A DNA stretch of 64,000 nt, from NCBI GenBank assembly GCA_024516035.1, contig CM044961.1, positions 12,306,198 through 12,370,197 on the forward strand. The letters run 5' to 3'. The stretch comes from Bactericera cockerelli (taxonomy: Eukaryota > Arthropoda > Insecta > Hemiptera > Triozidae). Under the pieces are notes generated by a model that saw nothing but the letters and a program-made list of their open reading frames with translations, was not told where the DNA came from and searched no databases. Positions within the stretch are counted from its first letter, which is position 1. Every line of letters starts with the position of its first letter. Shown piece by piece: positions 21,300 through 32,446 of this stretch. Both the position numbers and the translations under genes were made by a program.

Positions 21300-21575
21300 T
21301 GTACAAATCATTCTTCCATTTTCTCTCCCTCTTCTCTCATCCTCACTCTTTCTTCCCGCCCATTTTCTTTTAGTATCATTTTTCTCTCCTCTTTCATGTT
21401 ATTTTTATTCCTATTCTCTTTGCTTTTCTTTCTTATACTAACCTATCTTCTTTTCTCACTTCATCGCTCTAGAGAGAGAGAGAAAGATAGAGAAAGAGAG
21501 AGAAAAAAAGAAAGAAAAAGAAAGAGAGAGAAAGAAAGAAAGAGAAAGAGAGAAAGATATAAAGAAAAAGAGAGT
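21300..21575. repeat. CT tract then GA tract
   Basis: Polarity switches again: pyrimidine-rich to about 21470, then GA/AAAG-rich from 21471 to 21575. Complementary tracts this close can fold back. Confidence 0.8.
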
Positions 21576-22060
21576 CTTTCCACATGAATAATACGTTAGC
21601 TGTGAAATAACATTTCAGAAAATGATTCCGAGAAACCTATTTTCTTTTGAAACAGCCTTGACCGTAACTTGAGTACCCTGAAGAATTGGGCAATTATTTT
21701 TTGATTTTTGCTGGAGTAAAGGGACTTTTCCCTTTACTTCCCTATTGAAATTATTTGAATAATTCTGTAGGATTACTATAGGAAAATAATCTGTAACTTT
21801 TTGTTGTGTATTTTGTGATTTAACTGTACTTTCATGAGCCGACTCAATATAATATTCATACATTTAGTAGTTTACTGCAAACGGCCTTGCCCAAGTTGGG
21901 TGACATTGGGGCATATTATTATTAAAGGGACTTTTCAGTCTCACCTCAACCTCGACAGTAGAAACACAGAAGCATCTGAATATAACAGTTCTCAGCAGAT
22001 CACTGAACCTGTGCAACACCTAGATAGGTTAGGCCTTGCTCAGTGACCACTCAAACTCAC
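21576..22060. other. No recognised feature
   Basis: AT-rich DNA with no gene or known repeat seen. Confidence 0.5.
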
Positions 22061-22812
22061 AGACCAAGTCCTCACGATGGTTGTTCGCACATAGAAATAT
22101 GTGGTTCAGGACGAGCCAATTTTGAAATAGAGTTGGCTGGAGACCATCATTCCCCTCTCCAGCTGAAGTTGGCTACAACAACAACAACAAGAACCACTCA
22201 AATTCAATTTCTCAAATAAGAGCGCGCGATTAGCTCAGTGGTTAAGCACTCGCTTGCCATGCGGAAGGTCCCGGGTTCGATCCCCCGTGTCGACAAAAAT
22301 TTGTATTCTTACTTTGGTTACAATTGTTTGTAAAGGATACCTTCCGGTGCGCTCGTGTTGACCCAGCACCTAAATGGAAAGTACTGTGTCACTTCTCGCC
22401 CATCAGAGGGAAGGCATACTACGGGATGGGCAGGCTACAACATAAGACCAAGTCCTCACGATGGTTGTTCGCACATAGAAATATGTGGTTCAGGACAAGC
22501 CAATTTTGAAATAAAGTTCTTTGGTGAGCATCATTCCCCCTCCAGCTGAAGCCAAGCTGGCTGCTACAACAACCACTCAAATTCAATTTCTCAAATAAGA
22601 GCGTAAGATTAGCTTAGTGGTTAAGCACTCCCTTGCCATGCGGAAGGTCCGGGTTTGATCCCCGTGCCGAAAAGAAATTGTATTCTTAATTTGGTTACAA
22701 TTGTTTGTAAGGGATACCTTCCGTGTTGACCCAGCACCTACTTGGGAAGTATTGTATCACTTCTCGCCCATCAAGGCGAGGCATACTACTGGATGGGCAG
22801 GCTACAACACAG
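22061..22812. repeat. Tandem duplication of [unit X + SINE B], 384-bp spacing
   Basis: AGACCAAGTCCTCACGATGG starts at 22061 and again at 22445. Both copies carry CACATAGAAATATGTGGTTC, GAGCAATTTTGAAATA-like and CACTCAAATTCAATTTCTCA blocks, then a family B SINE. At the junction copy 1's SINE breaks off at GGCTACAACA and unit X restarts at AGACCA, a six-base match with the SINE's own CAGACCA. This fits microhomology-mediated duplication. Confidence 0.8.
22220..22444 (+). mobile_element. SINE family B, 3'-truncated by duplication junction
   Basis: The head is AGCGCGCGATTAGCTCAGTG and CCCGGGTTCGATCCCCCGTG. The body runs up to GGGATGGGCAGGCTACAACA, where unit X begins again. Confidence 0.9.
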
Positions 22813-22880
22813 ACCATAAGAGTCTACAGTAGTTCCTGATTAATGGGTACGAAATAAAAACGGCTGTGAAACACTCATCT
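22599..22880 (+). mobile_element. SINE family B, nearly full length
   Basis: AGCGTAAGATTAGCTTAGTG to GCTGTGAAACACTCATCTTA. The tRNA-like boxes carry more substitutions than the copy at 22220 and the body lacks GGTGCGCTC. Confidence 0.88.
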
Positions 22881-23454
22881 TAAATAATAATACTTTGGTA
22901 CGGAGTTTCACAATTTTTTTTTTAATATTTATTTTTCACCACTCACCAAATTTATTTTTTCAGCTGTGTTGCTTCAATTAATTAATCCTGCAGACACCCT
23001 GTATAAAGATTTCAGAAAAAAAACTCGAGTACTTTATTTGTTGTTCTTCTTCTAAAGAGCCTCATCAGAATTTTTCATGCATAAAAATTCTTTTACTTTG
23101 TAGGCTCTAAAAATATTTTACGACAAGAAATTACGAGGAAAGAAAGTTGTTCGCAACTTTTATCACAACAAGAGAGCTTATTTACCTTAATTTTTGGGTA
23201 GAATAAAGAAATCCTAAAATCGGAACAAAAAGCCAGAACAATGAGTTAATGGGTGAAACACTAAGAAATCCTTGGTAAAAAATATGGAGATCCCTTATCT
23301 AATAAATCAAATGAACACGGCAAGAAGTCTTGATTTCCAGATCCTATTCAAGAGAGAAAAAAAGTCGAAAATCTCTAGTAACTACATAGTTTAGACAGTA
23401 AAATCAAAACGAAAGAATATTACTAATTCTAAATACGATATATCTCCCTTGCCT
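22881..23454. other. No recognised feature
   Basis: AT-rich DNA with no convincing gene. Confidence 0.5.
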
Positions 23455-23665
23455 TTATCCCATATTAGCTTATGTTGCTTTTGGGGTCGGCATTGTTCAA
23501 CCTCATGGTTGAGGTTGGTAGGGTGGAGCACGTTTTTTATGGCTGGATGCCCTTCCTAACGCCAACGATTCTATTTGGTTTTAACGTCCTGATCTGGACG
23601 GGGGTGTTACCCTCCATTCGCTGGGAATCGTACCAGCTACCCACATTAACCTCACCCAGCAAAAA
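23455..23665 (-). mobile_element. SINE family E body with long tail
   Basis: The minus strand reads CTGGGTGAGGTTAATGTGGG, GCTGGTACGATTCCCAGCG, ACGTTAAAACCAAATAGAAT, then the tail GTTGGCGTTAGGAAGGGCAT, CCAGCCATAAAAAACGTGC and CAACCATGAGGTTGAACAAT. The tail is also present at 35645 and 43788. Confidence 0.8.
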
Positions 23666-23951
23666 AATTCTTAAAAGGACGTTATGATGAAATCAAATTT
23701 TACTGCATAAACCATTGGTTTAGGTTTGACTAAACAGTAAAAAAAAGTACAAAAACCCTAACTGATAGACATTGAACAAAACCCTAGTGGCTGGGCGGAA
23801 CAGTAAAAAAGAAGGCTGTTGTTTTCTTTGATTATGATTTATCGTCCTGGCTTCGTTCAGAAAGACAAATTGTTTCTTTATTTTCCTTTTAAACAATTTC
23901 TAGAAAGCTTTTCTAATAAGACAACTGCTATAAATTCTCACTAGCTCGCGA

Positions 23952-23970
23952 GGGGGGGGGGGGGGGGGGG
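23952..23970 (+). repeat. Run of 19 G
   Basis: An uninterrupted G homopolymer, unusual in AT-rich DNA. Its true length is uncertain in any assembly. Confidence 0.9.
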
Positions 23971-24439
23971 TTGGGATCGGGAAGGGAGGTGTAATGAGGA
24001 AATCCCCCCCGGTAATTAAGAAATGCAAAAAATAAACAACTGGAGGAGTGGTGTTAAAATAGATCCCCTTGTCGGTGGGCTAGTTGGAGCACCGACAAGT
24101 ACTATCTCGCCAAGATGTTAACATTTGTTGTGACTCAATGTGACCTCTGCCCACAGTCTTCAGAGTTCGACACTCGAGACATGATTTTCGAAGAGAGGTT
24201 GATATTTTCCACAGAGTCATAAGGTGTGTTGTAGCTTATAATAATTTTTTTTGCTAAATGATACCTGCTACCTAATACCTAGCTGTTTTAGGGTAAGCTC
24301 ATGCTGAAAAAAAGAGCGGTAATCAGACATAGGAACCCCATTTTAATCAGCCTTCAAGGGACAGTAACAAATCTAAATTTAAAATTAAAAGATAAGCACA
24401 AGGAACGAAAATATCGATGAGGAGAACTGGGGGAAATAA
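23971..24439. other. No recognised feature
   Basis: Nothing recognisable apart from AT-rich unique sequence. Confidence 0.5.
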
Positions 24440-24600
24440 GGAAGAAATATCGAGGAGGAAGAAATCCCACGAACAAAGGATGTTGGGGAGGAAATATGAG
24501 GGAAGAAATATGAGGAGGAAGAAATCCCACAAAAAGGATGTTGGGAGGGAAATATGAGGGAATAAATATCGAGGAGGGAGAAATCCCACGAGGGAAGAGA
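24440..24600. repeat. About 59-bp purine-rich tandem repeat, 2.5 units
   Basis: GAGGAGGAAGAAATCCCAC, AGGATGTTGGG and GGAAATATGAGGG recur with about 59-base spacing (roughly 24446, 24504 and 24562). Confidence 0.75.
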
Positions 24601-24739
24601 GTGAAAGAAGGACGTAAGACCGAAACACCTGGTACCTCCGCGATGTTCTCTCTCCAAGGACTAAGTGCTAGTTTTTAAAAGTCTTAAGGGACTTTAATAC
24701 TTAGGAAACAAGCAACGGGCAGGAGGAATTAGGGATATC

Positions 24740-24985
24740 GATGTAACGAAGGGAGAGAGGGGAGAAAAGAGAAAAAGAGAGATTTAGGTAAAGAAGAGAG
24801 GAAAAAGGAGGGGAGAGAAAGAAGAGAAGAGAGAGAAGAGAGAAAGAGAGAGAAGAAAAGAAGAGAGAGAAAAGAGAGAGAAAGAAGAGAGAGAGAAGAG
24901 AGAGAGAAGGAGAGAAAAGAGAGAGAGAGAATAAGAGAGAAGAGAGAAGAAAGAAGAGAGAGAGAGAGCAGTCTAAACGGATTAA
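24740..24985. repeat. GA-rich tract
   Basis: AGAGAG/AAGAGAG-rich sequence. No gene. Confidence 0.85.
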
Positions 24986-25703
24986 AGAGAACTGAAAGGA
25001 CCGGAAATTGTTTATCTTATGTCCAGGTTCTCTTATAAAGAGGATATATGTCCTTAAGAGGATAAAGGAACTAGAAAATGGATTGTTTTCTTTTTCAGAT
25101 ACACATTGTACTTATAATAATTATTTTTATTATTATGCTTATCACGGGACCTTACATGATTTCTGTAATTTTACAAATCCCATGTACCTACAAACTCTTT
25201 GTACAAACTGCAGGACCTGGGAGAGAAGAGACGGGGAAACACCTATAATATTGTGGTATTCATTAAAGCAATTACGAACGTTTAACGTCCCCCGCAAAAC
25301 TCTTACTATGATATTTATCAGGTGTTGTTAGTGTAGTGGTTGTGGTGGTTTTGTTAGATATTAGGGACGATTAGTAAATTCAGCTTATAATGAAAAAAGT
25401 GGCTGAATATGGCGTGGCCGCTACTAAGGAGATCCGGAACTGCAGCTTCCCAGACAAAAAAAGACAGGATTTTCTCAACTTCTAGCTCGTACACAATGAA
25501 AATGAAAAATGTCCCACATTTCTGGAATATGTAATTAATGCAAATAATGCATAGTTATTAAACTCGGTAATTCTTTAGATACTGAAGGAGCAACTGTATA
25601 AATCCCATATTAGTCCAGTTTATGTTGCAGCAACCCCTATTTTTTTTAAAAAAAAGATGTTATTATTTGAGAGAAAATTCCCATAGAAATTAAAGTTAGA
25701 CTG
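24986..25703. other. No recognised feature
   Basis: A 107-codon frame at 25008-25331 has no recognisable domain, and I do not call it a gene. Confidence 0.45.
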
Positions 25704-25909
25704 GCCAGCATCGATGGCGAAAGTTCTCGTATGATCACCGAAGTTTAGCAACGTCTAGCGTGGTGAAGACTTCGTGATGTTAGCATTCTGGCCCAACCCA
25801 GGCTGGGTGAGGTTAATGTGGGTAGCAAGTTCGTGAGTTTCCTGCGAATGAAGGGTAACAACCCCGTCTTGATATGACCATGCAGTTAAAAGCGACGTTA
25901 AGCCCACTA
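25704..25909 (+). mobile_element. 5S rRNA-derived SINE with shared body
   Basis: The head reads GCCAGCATCGATGGCGAAAG, TTCTCGTATGATCACCGAAG, TTTAGCAACGTCTAGCGTGG and TGAAGACTTCG. This is the order and spacing of animal 5S rRNA (GTTCTCGT, GATCACCGAA, TTAAGCA, GTCGGGC, GTACTT). The body follows directly: CCCAGGCTGGGTGAGGTTAA, GTGGGTAGCAAGTTCGTGAG, GCGAATGAAGGGTAACAACC, ATATGACCATGCAGTTAAAA and GCGACGTTAAGCCCACT. It contains the 5S internal control region, so polymerase III transcription is expected. Confidence 0.85.
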
Positions 25910-25942
25910 AAGTAGCACAGGATGCAGAGAAATGGCCTGTAA

Positions 25943-26228
25943 AAATCCATCGGTAAGGTAACCTTGTCGACTTGCACCCATGGGATCCGGGTTCGAATCT
26001 CGGGCGAGACGTAATATAGAAAACGGAAGAGGATATTGAGGTAATAATATTGTCATAGGCGGGGGCCCTTTAGTTATTATGTATATATTTTGTTTTTTTT
26101 TGTATTTTTTTTCCTTGTTTATATTATTAATATTGTCTATTTTTATATTTACCATTATTTGTCTGTATATATGTTCTACCTACTAATAAAGAGTTTCTAA
26201 ATAAATAAATAATAATAATAATAATAAT
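25943..26228 (+). mobile_element. Possible tRNA-derived SINE with ATA/AAT-repeat tail
   Basis: GGTAAGGTAACC, GTCGACTTGCACCCATGGGA and CCGGGTTCGAATCTCGGGCG look like a degraded tRNA head (GGGTTCGAATC as B box). A TATT-rich body and an (AAT)n tail near 26205-26229 follow. Single copy, so tentative. Confidence 0.4.
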
Positions 26229-26320
26229 AACGCTCTTTAGTGAAAGGTAACCACCAGGCGAGGTTAACACGTCCTTCGCCCAAGGTAAAATCATGAAATT
26301 TCCCCTTGGCCCAAAATACA
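26229..26320 (-). mobile_element. SINE family D 3' fragment
   Basis: CGCTCTTTAGTGAAAGGTAA and CCACCAGGCGAGGTTAAC match the terminal part of family D on the minus strand. Confidence 0.55.
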
Positions 26321-26639
26321 CTAAGATGTCAGGCGCATGCTTCTGACGGGGCTCAGCCAAAATATATGCCAGGCGTTTAAGAAAAATAATGTTTTCTTAT
26401 TTTTTTATTCTTCTCAATAATTCCATTATTTTTCAACATATATCAACTAAACAAAATGCTATCTCTTCCTCCCAGGCCCACCTATCGAACCACAATGCTA
26501 AAAGCATAGGAACGCCAAGCGTATACGCCTGACATAGAGAAAATATCAACAACAGACTAATGTCAGGCTCATACTCGTACGACTGACAGGGCCTGAACGG
26601 AACCAGGACTGTCATGCGCCGGCGCCTGACGGGGCAATT

Positions 26640-26815
26640 GACGTGTTATTGCTCAAAGCATTTTCTACTACCTAAGCATCAGAATCTTATTCTTATGTGG
26701 TCACCTGGTCACAAACTCAAATTAATGAGGAAGAATGCATGCAGTGCGTTTTGTTCGAAGCAATTTCCAGACTAGGGCGTTAATCAATTGACTAAGAGCT
26801 ACACGTGTTACAAGT
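26640..26815 (-). mobile_element. SINE family D, degraded copy
   Basis: GCTCAAAGCATTTTCTACTA, GTGGTCAC, AACTCAAATTAATGAGGAA and CAGACTAGGGCGTTAATC match the 16605 copy. The B-box region is decayed. Confidence 0.7.
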
Positions 26816-26959
26816 CTAAGAGGCCAATACAGTGCAAGAGAAGAATAGCTAGAAGGAGAAGAATAGAGAAGGATAAGTAAATGAGGACAATGGGGATCGA
26901 CAGTTAGAAAGGTAAAAAAAAATCGCAAAGAATACAGTGAGAAAATAAGAAAATAGACA

Positions 26960-27011
26960 AAAAGTGAGAGAGAGATAGAAATAAAGATGGAGAGAGACAG
27001 AGTGAGTGAGA

Positions 27012-27099
<88 letters not shown>

Positions 27100-27175
27100 A
27101 AAGAGAGAGAGAGAGACAGAGAGACAGAGAGACAGAGAGACAGAGAGAGATAGAGATAGAGAGTACAGAAGAAGG
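26960..27175. repeat. GA/CAGAGA microsatellite
   Basis: (GA)n with CAGA variants. The Glu/Arg-rich frames are artefacts. Confidence 0.9.
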
Positions 27176-27480
27176 AGAAGGCCAAGGGTTCAGACAGAAA
27201 ATCCTTATTGTTTCCTCAGTCCTTAACTTGGACTATTTCGCAAGAACTTTTCCAGGATTGGAGACAGCTCCTTGAAGTTATTCAAGATAGTTTTCATTGA
27301 CTTTAGAATCTATAGAAATTCAACATAAATTTGCATAACTCTCAAACTTTATTAAATTCGCCATCGTTATAAATTTTCAGTTTCGAATATCACATTAATC
27401 ACTTTTTAATTATGCGGTATAACCTTGTTAAAATTACGATAAAAAATGCATAATTTACCCATATATTTTTTGAAAATTGT

Positions 27481-27622
27481 ACCCTCGTGATGCTGGCAAT
27501 TTCCGGCCCCACTCATGCTGACTGAGGTTACTTTGGGGAGCTGGTTTGTTAGTTTCCAGCGAATGAAGGTGAAAACATCTGTCGTGCTATGACCATGCAG
27601 TAAAAAGTGACGTTTCAAATAA
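27481..27622 (+). mobile_element. 5S-type SINE body fragment
   Basis: CCTCGTGATGCTGGCAATTT, CCGGCCCCACTCATGCTGAC, AGCTGGTTTGTTAGTTTCCA and TATGACCATGCAGTAAAAAG are the body of the 5S SINE with the head missing. Confidence 0.65.
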
Positions 27623-27970
27623 GTAGGTTACCTATTTACTAGGAGGTGTCACATGTAATAATAACAGCCTTAGTATATGTATATATTGTATATTTAGTAT
27701 CTACATAATTATTATGTACCATATAACTCATGTACAACGAAAAATCACTTTTTCACGTCTTGTTAGAAACGTGACATTTGTACAGAGTTGAGAAGCAATA
27801 AGCACAAAGGCCGTTCATCAATTTCTTGAACCCTTGCCAACAAAAGGCATTGGAAAAGATCAGCAACCTCACTCTCATACGTAAATAAAGTAGGCACTGA
27901 ACATTACACGGCTTTATTATTAAAATTCATATTGTTACGATATTTTTTTTTCACACAACTTTTATAGTTT
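27623..27970. other. No recognised feature
   Basis: AT-rich sequence. Confidence 0.5.
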
Positions 27971-27974
27971 CAGT

Positions 27975-28112
27975 CTGGCTGGGGACTATAAACAGGGAGT
28001 AGACCAGCAGTCTGGCTGGGGGATCTATAAACAGGGAGTAGACCAATAGTCTGGCTGGGGGACTATAGACAGGGAGTAGACCAGCATTGGCTTGGTTCTG
28101 AAGGCCCTCAAT
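27975..28112 (+). mobile_element. Minisatellite-bearing dispersed repeat, 3-unit copy
   Basis: Three units of the 38-bp repeat (CAGTCTGGCTGGGG, ACTATAAACAGGGAGTAGAC) begin near 27975, 28009 and 28048. After the last unit CCAGCATTGGCTTGGTTCTG continues as at the other two loci, but homology ends early (CCCTCAATTT), so the hairpin 3' end is missing here. Confidence 0.7.
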
Positions 28113-28480
28113 TTTATAACTGGACCAGGTAACATAAACATGTCTGCACGTAGTGTAGATACTTGTCAATGAGAAGAGCAATATAATTGTTAATCCGGCT
28201 GACTAGCTGAGGATCGGCTGACTAGCTGAGGATCAAACTACCGATCTCCAGATTTCGGGTCAGATGCCTGAACCATCGAGTTTACTGATTTGATACCACA
28301 GAACCAATTAGACTAGAACACAAATTATAGCAGCCCGGTCATTCAAAGAAAAACTAGACAAGCTGTCCATTACTCACGAACTTTGGGTCTGATAAACTTT
28401 TGACTTCTTGTTACCTAACAAGCACAAAACAAGTAAAAAAGTCGATGAGAAAGATTTTTCAACTCTTACAAAAACCATAT
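28113..28480. other. No recognised gene; short direct repeat
   Basis: GGCTGACTAGCTGAGGATC is directly repeated at about 28197-28234. A weak tRNA-like stretch (CCGATCTCCAGATTTCGGGT, about 28240) is too poor to call. Confidence 0.45.
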
Positions 28481-28588
28481 ACTGGTACCTTCCCACTCTC
28501 CCTCCCTTCGTTTACCCCTTTTTACCTCTCTCTTTCTCTTTCCTTCCCTGTCTGTATCCTCTCCTCTCTTTGTTTACCCTTGCTCTTT

Positions 28589-28621
<33 letters not shown>

Positions 28622-29441
28622 CTCACTGTTTTTTTCTCTCTCTCTCTCTCTCTATCTCTGTTGCGATGAAAAGAGAAAAGATAAAAGTGAATGTAAAGAG
28701 AATGCTGCGATGAAGTAAGGAAGAAGGAAAGGTAAAGAAAGAAGGGATGAGAAATGTAAAAGAGTGGAGATAGAGGATAATTTTCTCTCTCTTTCTCTTG
28801 TGTCTCTCCCCCTTTATTTCTCTTTCTCTCACTCTCTCTCTTAAACACTTCTATTTCTCCTTCTTTTTCTGTCCTCTTTTCAACGCCTCTATGTATCTTT
28901 TTCAGTCCCTCCTTCTCAAACTTTGTTCTCTTAATACTCCTTGATCCATTGTTTTTCATTTTCTTTATTTTCCATTCTCTCTCTTTCTATCTTACCCTTC
29001 TCTCTCTCTCTCTCTCTTTCTCTTTCTCCTCTTAATTTTAACCCCTCTCTAGAAAAAATCCTTCAACAATAAACTCCCCAACCTTTTCTTTAACCCCGTG
29101 ACCCCCGCTCGGTTAACCACTCATAAACAGATTAAACTTGCAGAGTGGAGGAGGGATGAACAATATATTATTAATAGTTTGTGTATCCGCAGGTAGAGGT
29201 GAGGAGAGAGGGAAGGAGTCAGAATAGGAAAAGGAAGAGTTAGAAAGGCAGAGAGTAAGATATTAAGGGAGAGAAGGAGAGGAAATGGTGAAAAGAGAGA
29301 GAGGGGGGAAAGGAGAGGAAGAAAGTCAGGAAGTAAAATGAGAAAGAAGCGGAGGTTTGAAAGAGAAAGAGAGAAATTGATGAAAGGGAAAGAGAAAGAG
29401 AGAGGGAGAGACAGAGTTATAGAAAAGGTGAGTGCAATTCA

Positions 29442-29480
<39 letters not shown>

Positions 29481-29880
29481 AGAGATTAATTAAGGGAGAG
29501 AGTTTTGGGGTACTGAATAGGGAGAGAAAGAAAGTCAGGAAGTAAAATGAGAGAGAAGGGGAGGTATATAAAATAGAGAGAGAGAGTACGAGAGAAATTG
29601 ATAAAAAGAAAGAGAAAGAAAGAGTTATAGAAAATGTGAGAAAGAGATTCAGGAAGAGAAAGAGAGGTATAAAAGGGAAAAGAGAGTGGTGGATACAAAG
29701 GCAAGAGAGAGAGAATTACGGATTTGAAGAGGAGAGAGATAGAAAGATATAATAAAAACGAGAGGGAGTGAAGGAGAGATTAAGCAAGGGAAGAAAGAGG
29801 GAGAGAGAATAAAGAGAAGGGAACATAGATTAAGAGGGAGTGAGAGGGTAAAATACATTTATCATAATTTTTTGCTGCGT
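28481..29880. repeat. Alternating CT-rich and GA-rich tracts
   Basis: CT-rich at 28490-28662, GA-rich at 28663-28780, CT-rich at 28781-29045, then GA-rich at 29195-29850 with (GA)n at about 29447-29476. Within the last part, a GA-rich block containing AGAAAGTCAGGAAGTAAAAT occurs at 29320 and 29528, a roughly 205-bp direct duplication. No gene. Confidence 0.8.
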
Positions 29881-30175
29881 CTACTCTTTCACTTGTATTA
29901 TGTTTCTTCATCCACTCTCTTTCTCCCCCCCCCCCCTTTCCTCTTCTATTCAATGTTTATTTTCACTTTCCTTCTCACACGCTTCCTCCTTTTCTCTATT
30001 ATACATACATAATTATGTATATATGTATGTAATATGTATTTATGTCTATTCCTGGGTGAAAGTTACAAAAAATCAAAGTAGATAAAAGAGAAAGAGAGGC
30101 GAGAACGAATAATAATTGAATTGAATAATTTAAAATATTTTTACTTAATACTTTCTTCAAAGCTTAGACAAACTT

Positions 30176-30186
30176 TTGAGGGGAGA

Positions 30187-30229
<43 letters not shown>

Positions 30230-30262
30230 AGGAGAGAGAGATATATAGAGGAGAGGGAGAGA
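30176..30262. repeat. (AGG)n/(AGAG)n purine tract
   Basis: A GGAGGAAGAGG-rich stretch just before the 27-bp array. No gene. Confidence 0.8.
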
Positions 30263-30334
30263 GTGTTTTGTAAAGTGAACTATGCAAATACTGGATTGAA
30301 TTTCCTTTGCAGAATGTCAAGGGAAATTTTACTT

Positions 30335-31940
30335 TTCTTTTTCCTGTCTCCCTTCACTATTTTCTCTTTCCTGTCTCGATTCACTATTTGCTCTTTCCTT
30401 CTCTCTTCACTTTTTTCTCTTTCCTGTCTCTCTTCACTATTTTCTCTTTCCTGTCTCCCTTCACTATTTGCTCTTCCTGTCTCTCTTCACTATTTTCTCT
30501 TTCCTGTCTCCTTCACTATTTTCTCTTTCCTGTCTCTCTTCACTATTTCCTCTTTCCTGTCTCCTTTCACTATTTTCTCTTTCCTGTCTCTCTTCACTAT
30601 TTTCTCTTTCCTGTCTCTCTTCACTACTTTCTCTTCCTGTCTCTCTTTGCTATTTTCTCTTTCCTGTCTCTCTTCACTATTTCCTCTTTCCTGTCTCCTT
30701 TCACTATTTTCTCTTTCCTGTCTCTCTTCACTATTTTCTCTTTCCTGTCTCTCTTCACTACTTTCTCTTTCCTTTCTCTCTTTGCTATTTTCTCTTTCCT
30801 GTCTCTCTTCACTACTTTCTCTTCCTGTCTCTCTTTGCTATTTTCTCTTTCCTGTCTCTCTTCACTATTTTCTCTTTCCTGTCTCCCTTCACTATTTGCT
30901 CTTCCTGTCTCTCTTTACTATTTTCTCTTTCCTGTCTCTCTTCACTATTTTCTCTTTCCAGTCTCCCCTCACTATTTGCTCTTCCTGTCTCCCTTCACTA
31001 TTTGCTCTTCCTGTCTCTCTTTACTATTTTCTCTTTCCTGTCTCTCTTCACTATTTTCTCTTTCCTGTCTCTCTTTACTATTTTCTCTTTCCTGTCTCTC
31101 TTCACTATTTTCTCTTTCCTGTCTCTCTTCACTATTTTCTCTTTCCTGTCTCTCTTCACTATTTTCTCTTTCCTGTCTGTCTTTACTATTTTCTCTTTCC
31201 TGTCTCTCTTCACTATTTTCTCTTTCCTGTCTCCCTTCACTATTTTCTCTTTCCTGTCTCCCTTTACTATTTTCTCTTTCCTGTCTCTCTTCACTATTTT
31301 CTCTTTCCTGTCTCTCTTCACTATTTGCTCTTCCTGTCTCTCTTTACTATTTTCTCTTTCCTGTCTCTCTTCACTATTTTCTCTTTCCTGTCTCTCTTTA
31401 CTATTTTCTCTTTCCTGTCTCTCTTCACTATTTTCTCTTTCCTGTCTCTCTTCACTATTTTCTCTTTCCTGTCTCTCTTCACTATTTTCTCTTTCCTGTC
31501 TGTCTTTACTATTTTCTCTTTCCTGTCTCTCTTCACTATTTTCTCTTTCCTGTCTCCCTTCACTATTTTCTCTTTCCTGTCTCCCTTTACTATTTTCTCT
31601 TTCCTGTCTCTCTTCACTATTTTCTCTTTCCTGTCTCTCTTCACTAATTTCTCTTTCCTGTCTCCCTTCACTATATTCTCTTTCCTGTCTCCCTTCACTA
31701 TTTTCTCTTTCCTGTCTCCCTTCACTATTTGCTATTTCCTTCTCTCTTCTCTCTTCACTATTTTCTCTTTCCTGTCTCTCTTCACTATTTTCTCTTTCCT
31801 GTCTCTCTTCACTATTTTCTCTCTCCTGTCTCCCTTTACTATTTTCTCTTTCCTGTCTCCCTTCACTACTTTCTCTTTCCTGTCTCTCTTCACTATTTTC
31901 TCTTTCCTGTCTTTCTTCACTATTTTCTCTTTTTCTCCAC
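30335..31940. repeat. 27-bp pyrimidine minisatellite, about 59 units
   Basis: The unit is TTTTCTCTTTCCTGTCTCTC followed by TTCACTA. Variants (CTCCC for CTCTC, TTTACTA, TTGCTA, loss of TT) are arranged in repeated blocks. The pattern from about 30990-31320 recurs from about 31325-31660, a second-order duplication of roughly 320 bp. As 27 is a multiple of 3 and the unit lacks stops in several frames, long repeat-protein ORFs appear on both strands. They are not genes. Confidence 0.97.
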
Positions 31941-32446
31941 TTTTTAATTTTTTCTTTTCGTTCCTTTTTTATCAGGTAGTTCTTTATCTTTCTCTCTTTT
32001 TATCTATTATTTTTCCTATATCCCATTTCTATATTCCTCTAACGTTACTCTCTGTCTTTCTTTATTAATTGTTTTCCTGTGTCATTTTATTGTTCCTATT
32101 AACCGTCTGCCCTTCTCTTGTTATAACTTCTCTTCATTCTAAATTTGTGGCTCCGTATTTCAATTTGTACATTTTTCCCATCCCTTTTCTACTTTTTTGA
32201 ATATTTTCTTTTCCTTCGAGTCCTATTTAATATCTTTTTCTACAATCGAGTTAAGTTTATTATGAAATTCAGTTATTTAGTCGGTCTGCTTTTTTTCCTT
32301 AATAATTTCCTCAATTTTCTTCCCTTCCTTCACGCAGTTAAAAGTTTTTTACTGTCGCTTGGTAGATTAAATTAATTTTTATATCCATTTAACCCTTCAA
32401 TAGACAAAGGTTACTTTTGAGTTCCCGAGACAATTTTTTACATATT
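31941..32446. other. Pyrimidine-rich then AT-rich DNA
   Basis: No gene or recognisable repeat after the array. Confidence 0.5.

Noticed and set aside
30176..32068. Open frames of up to 630 codons on the plus strand and lysine/arginine-rich ones on the minus strand
   Set aside because: They are products of the 27-bp array, whose length is a multiple of 3. Several frames on both strands are open together.
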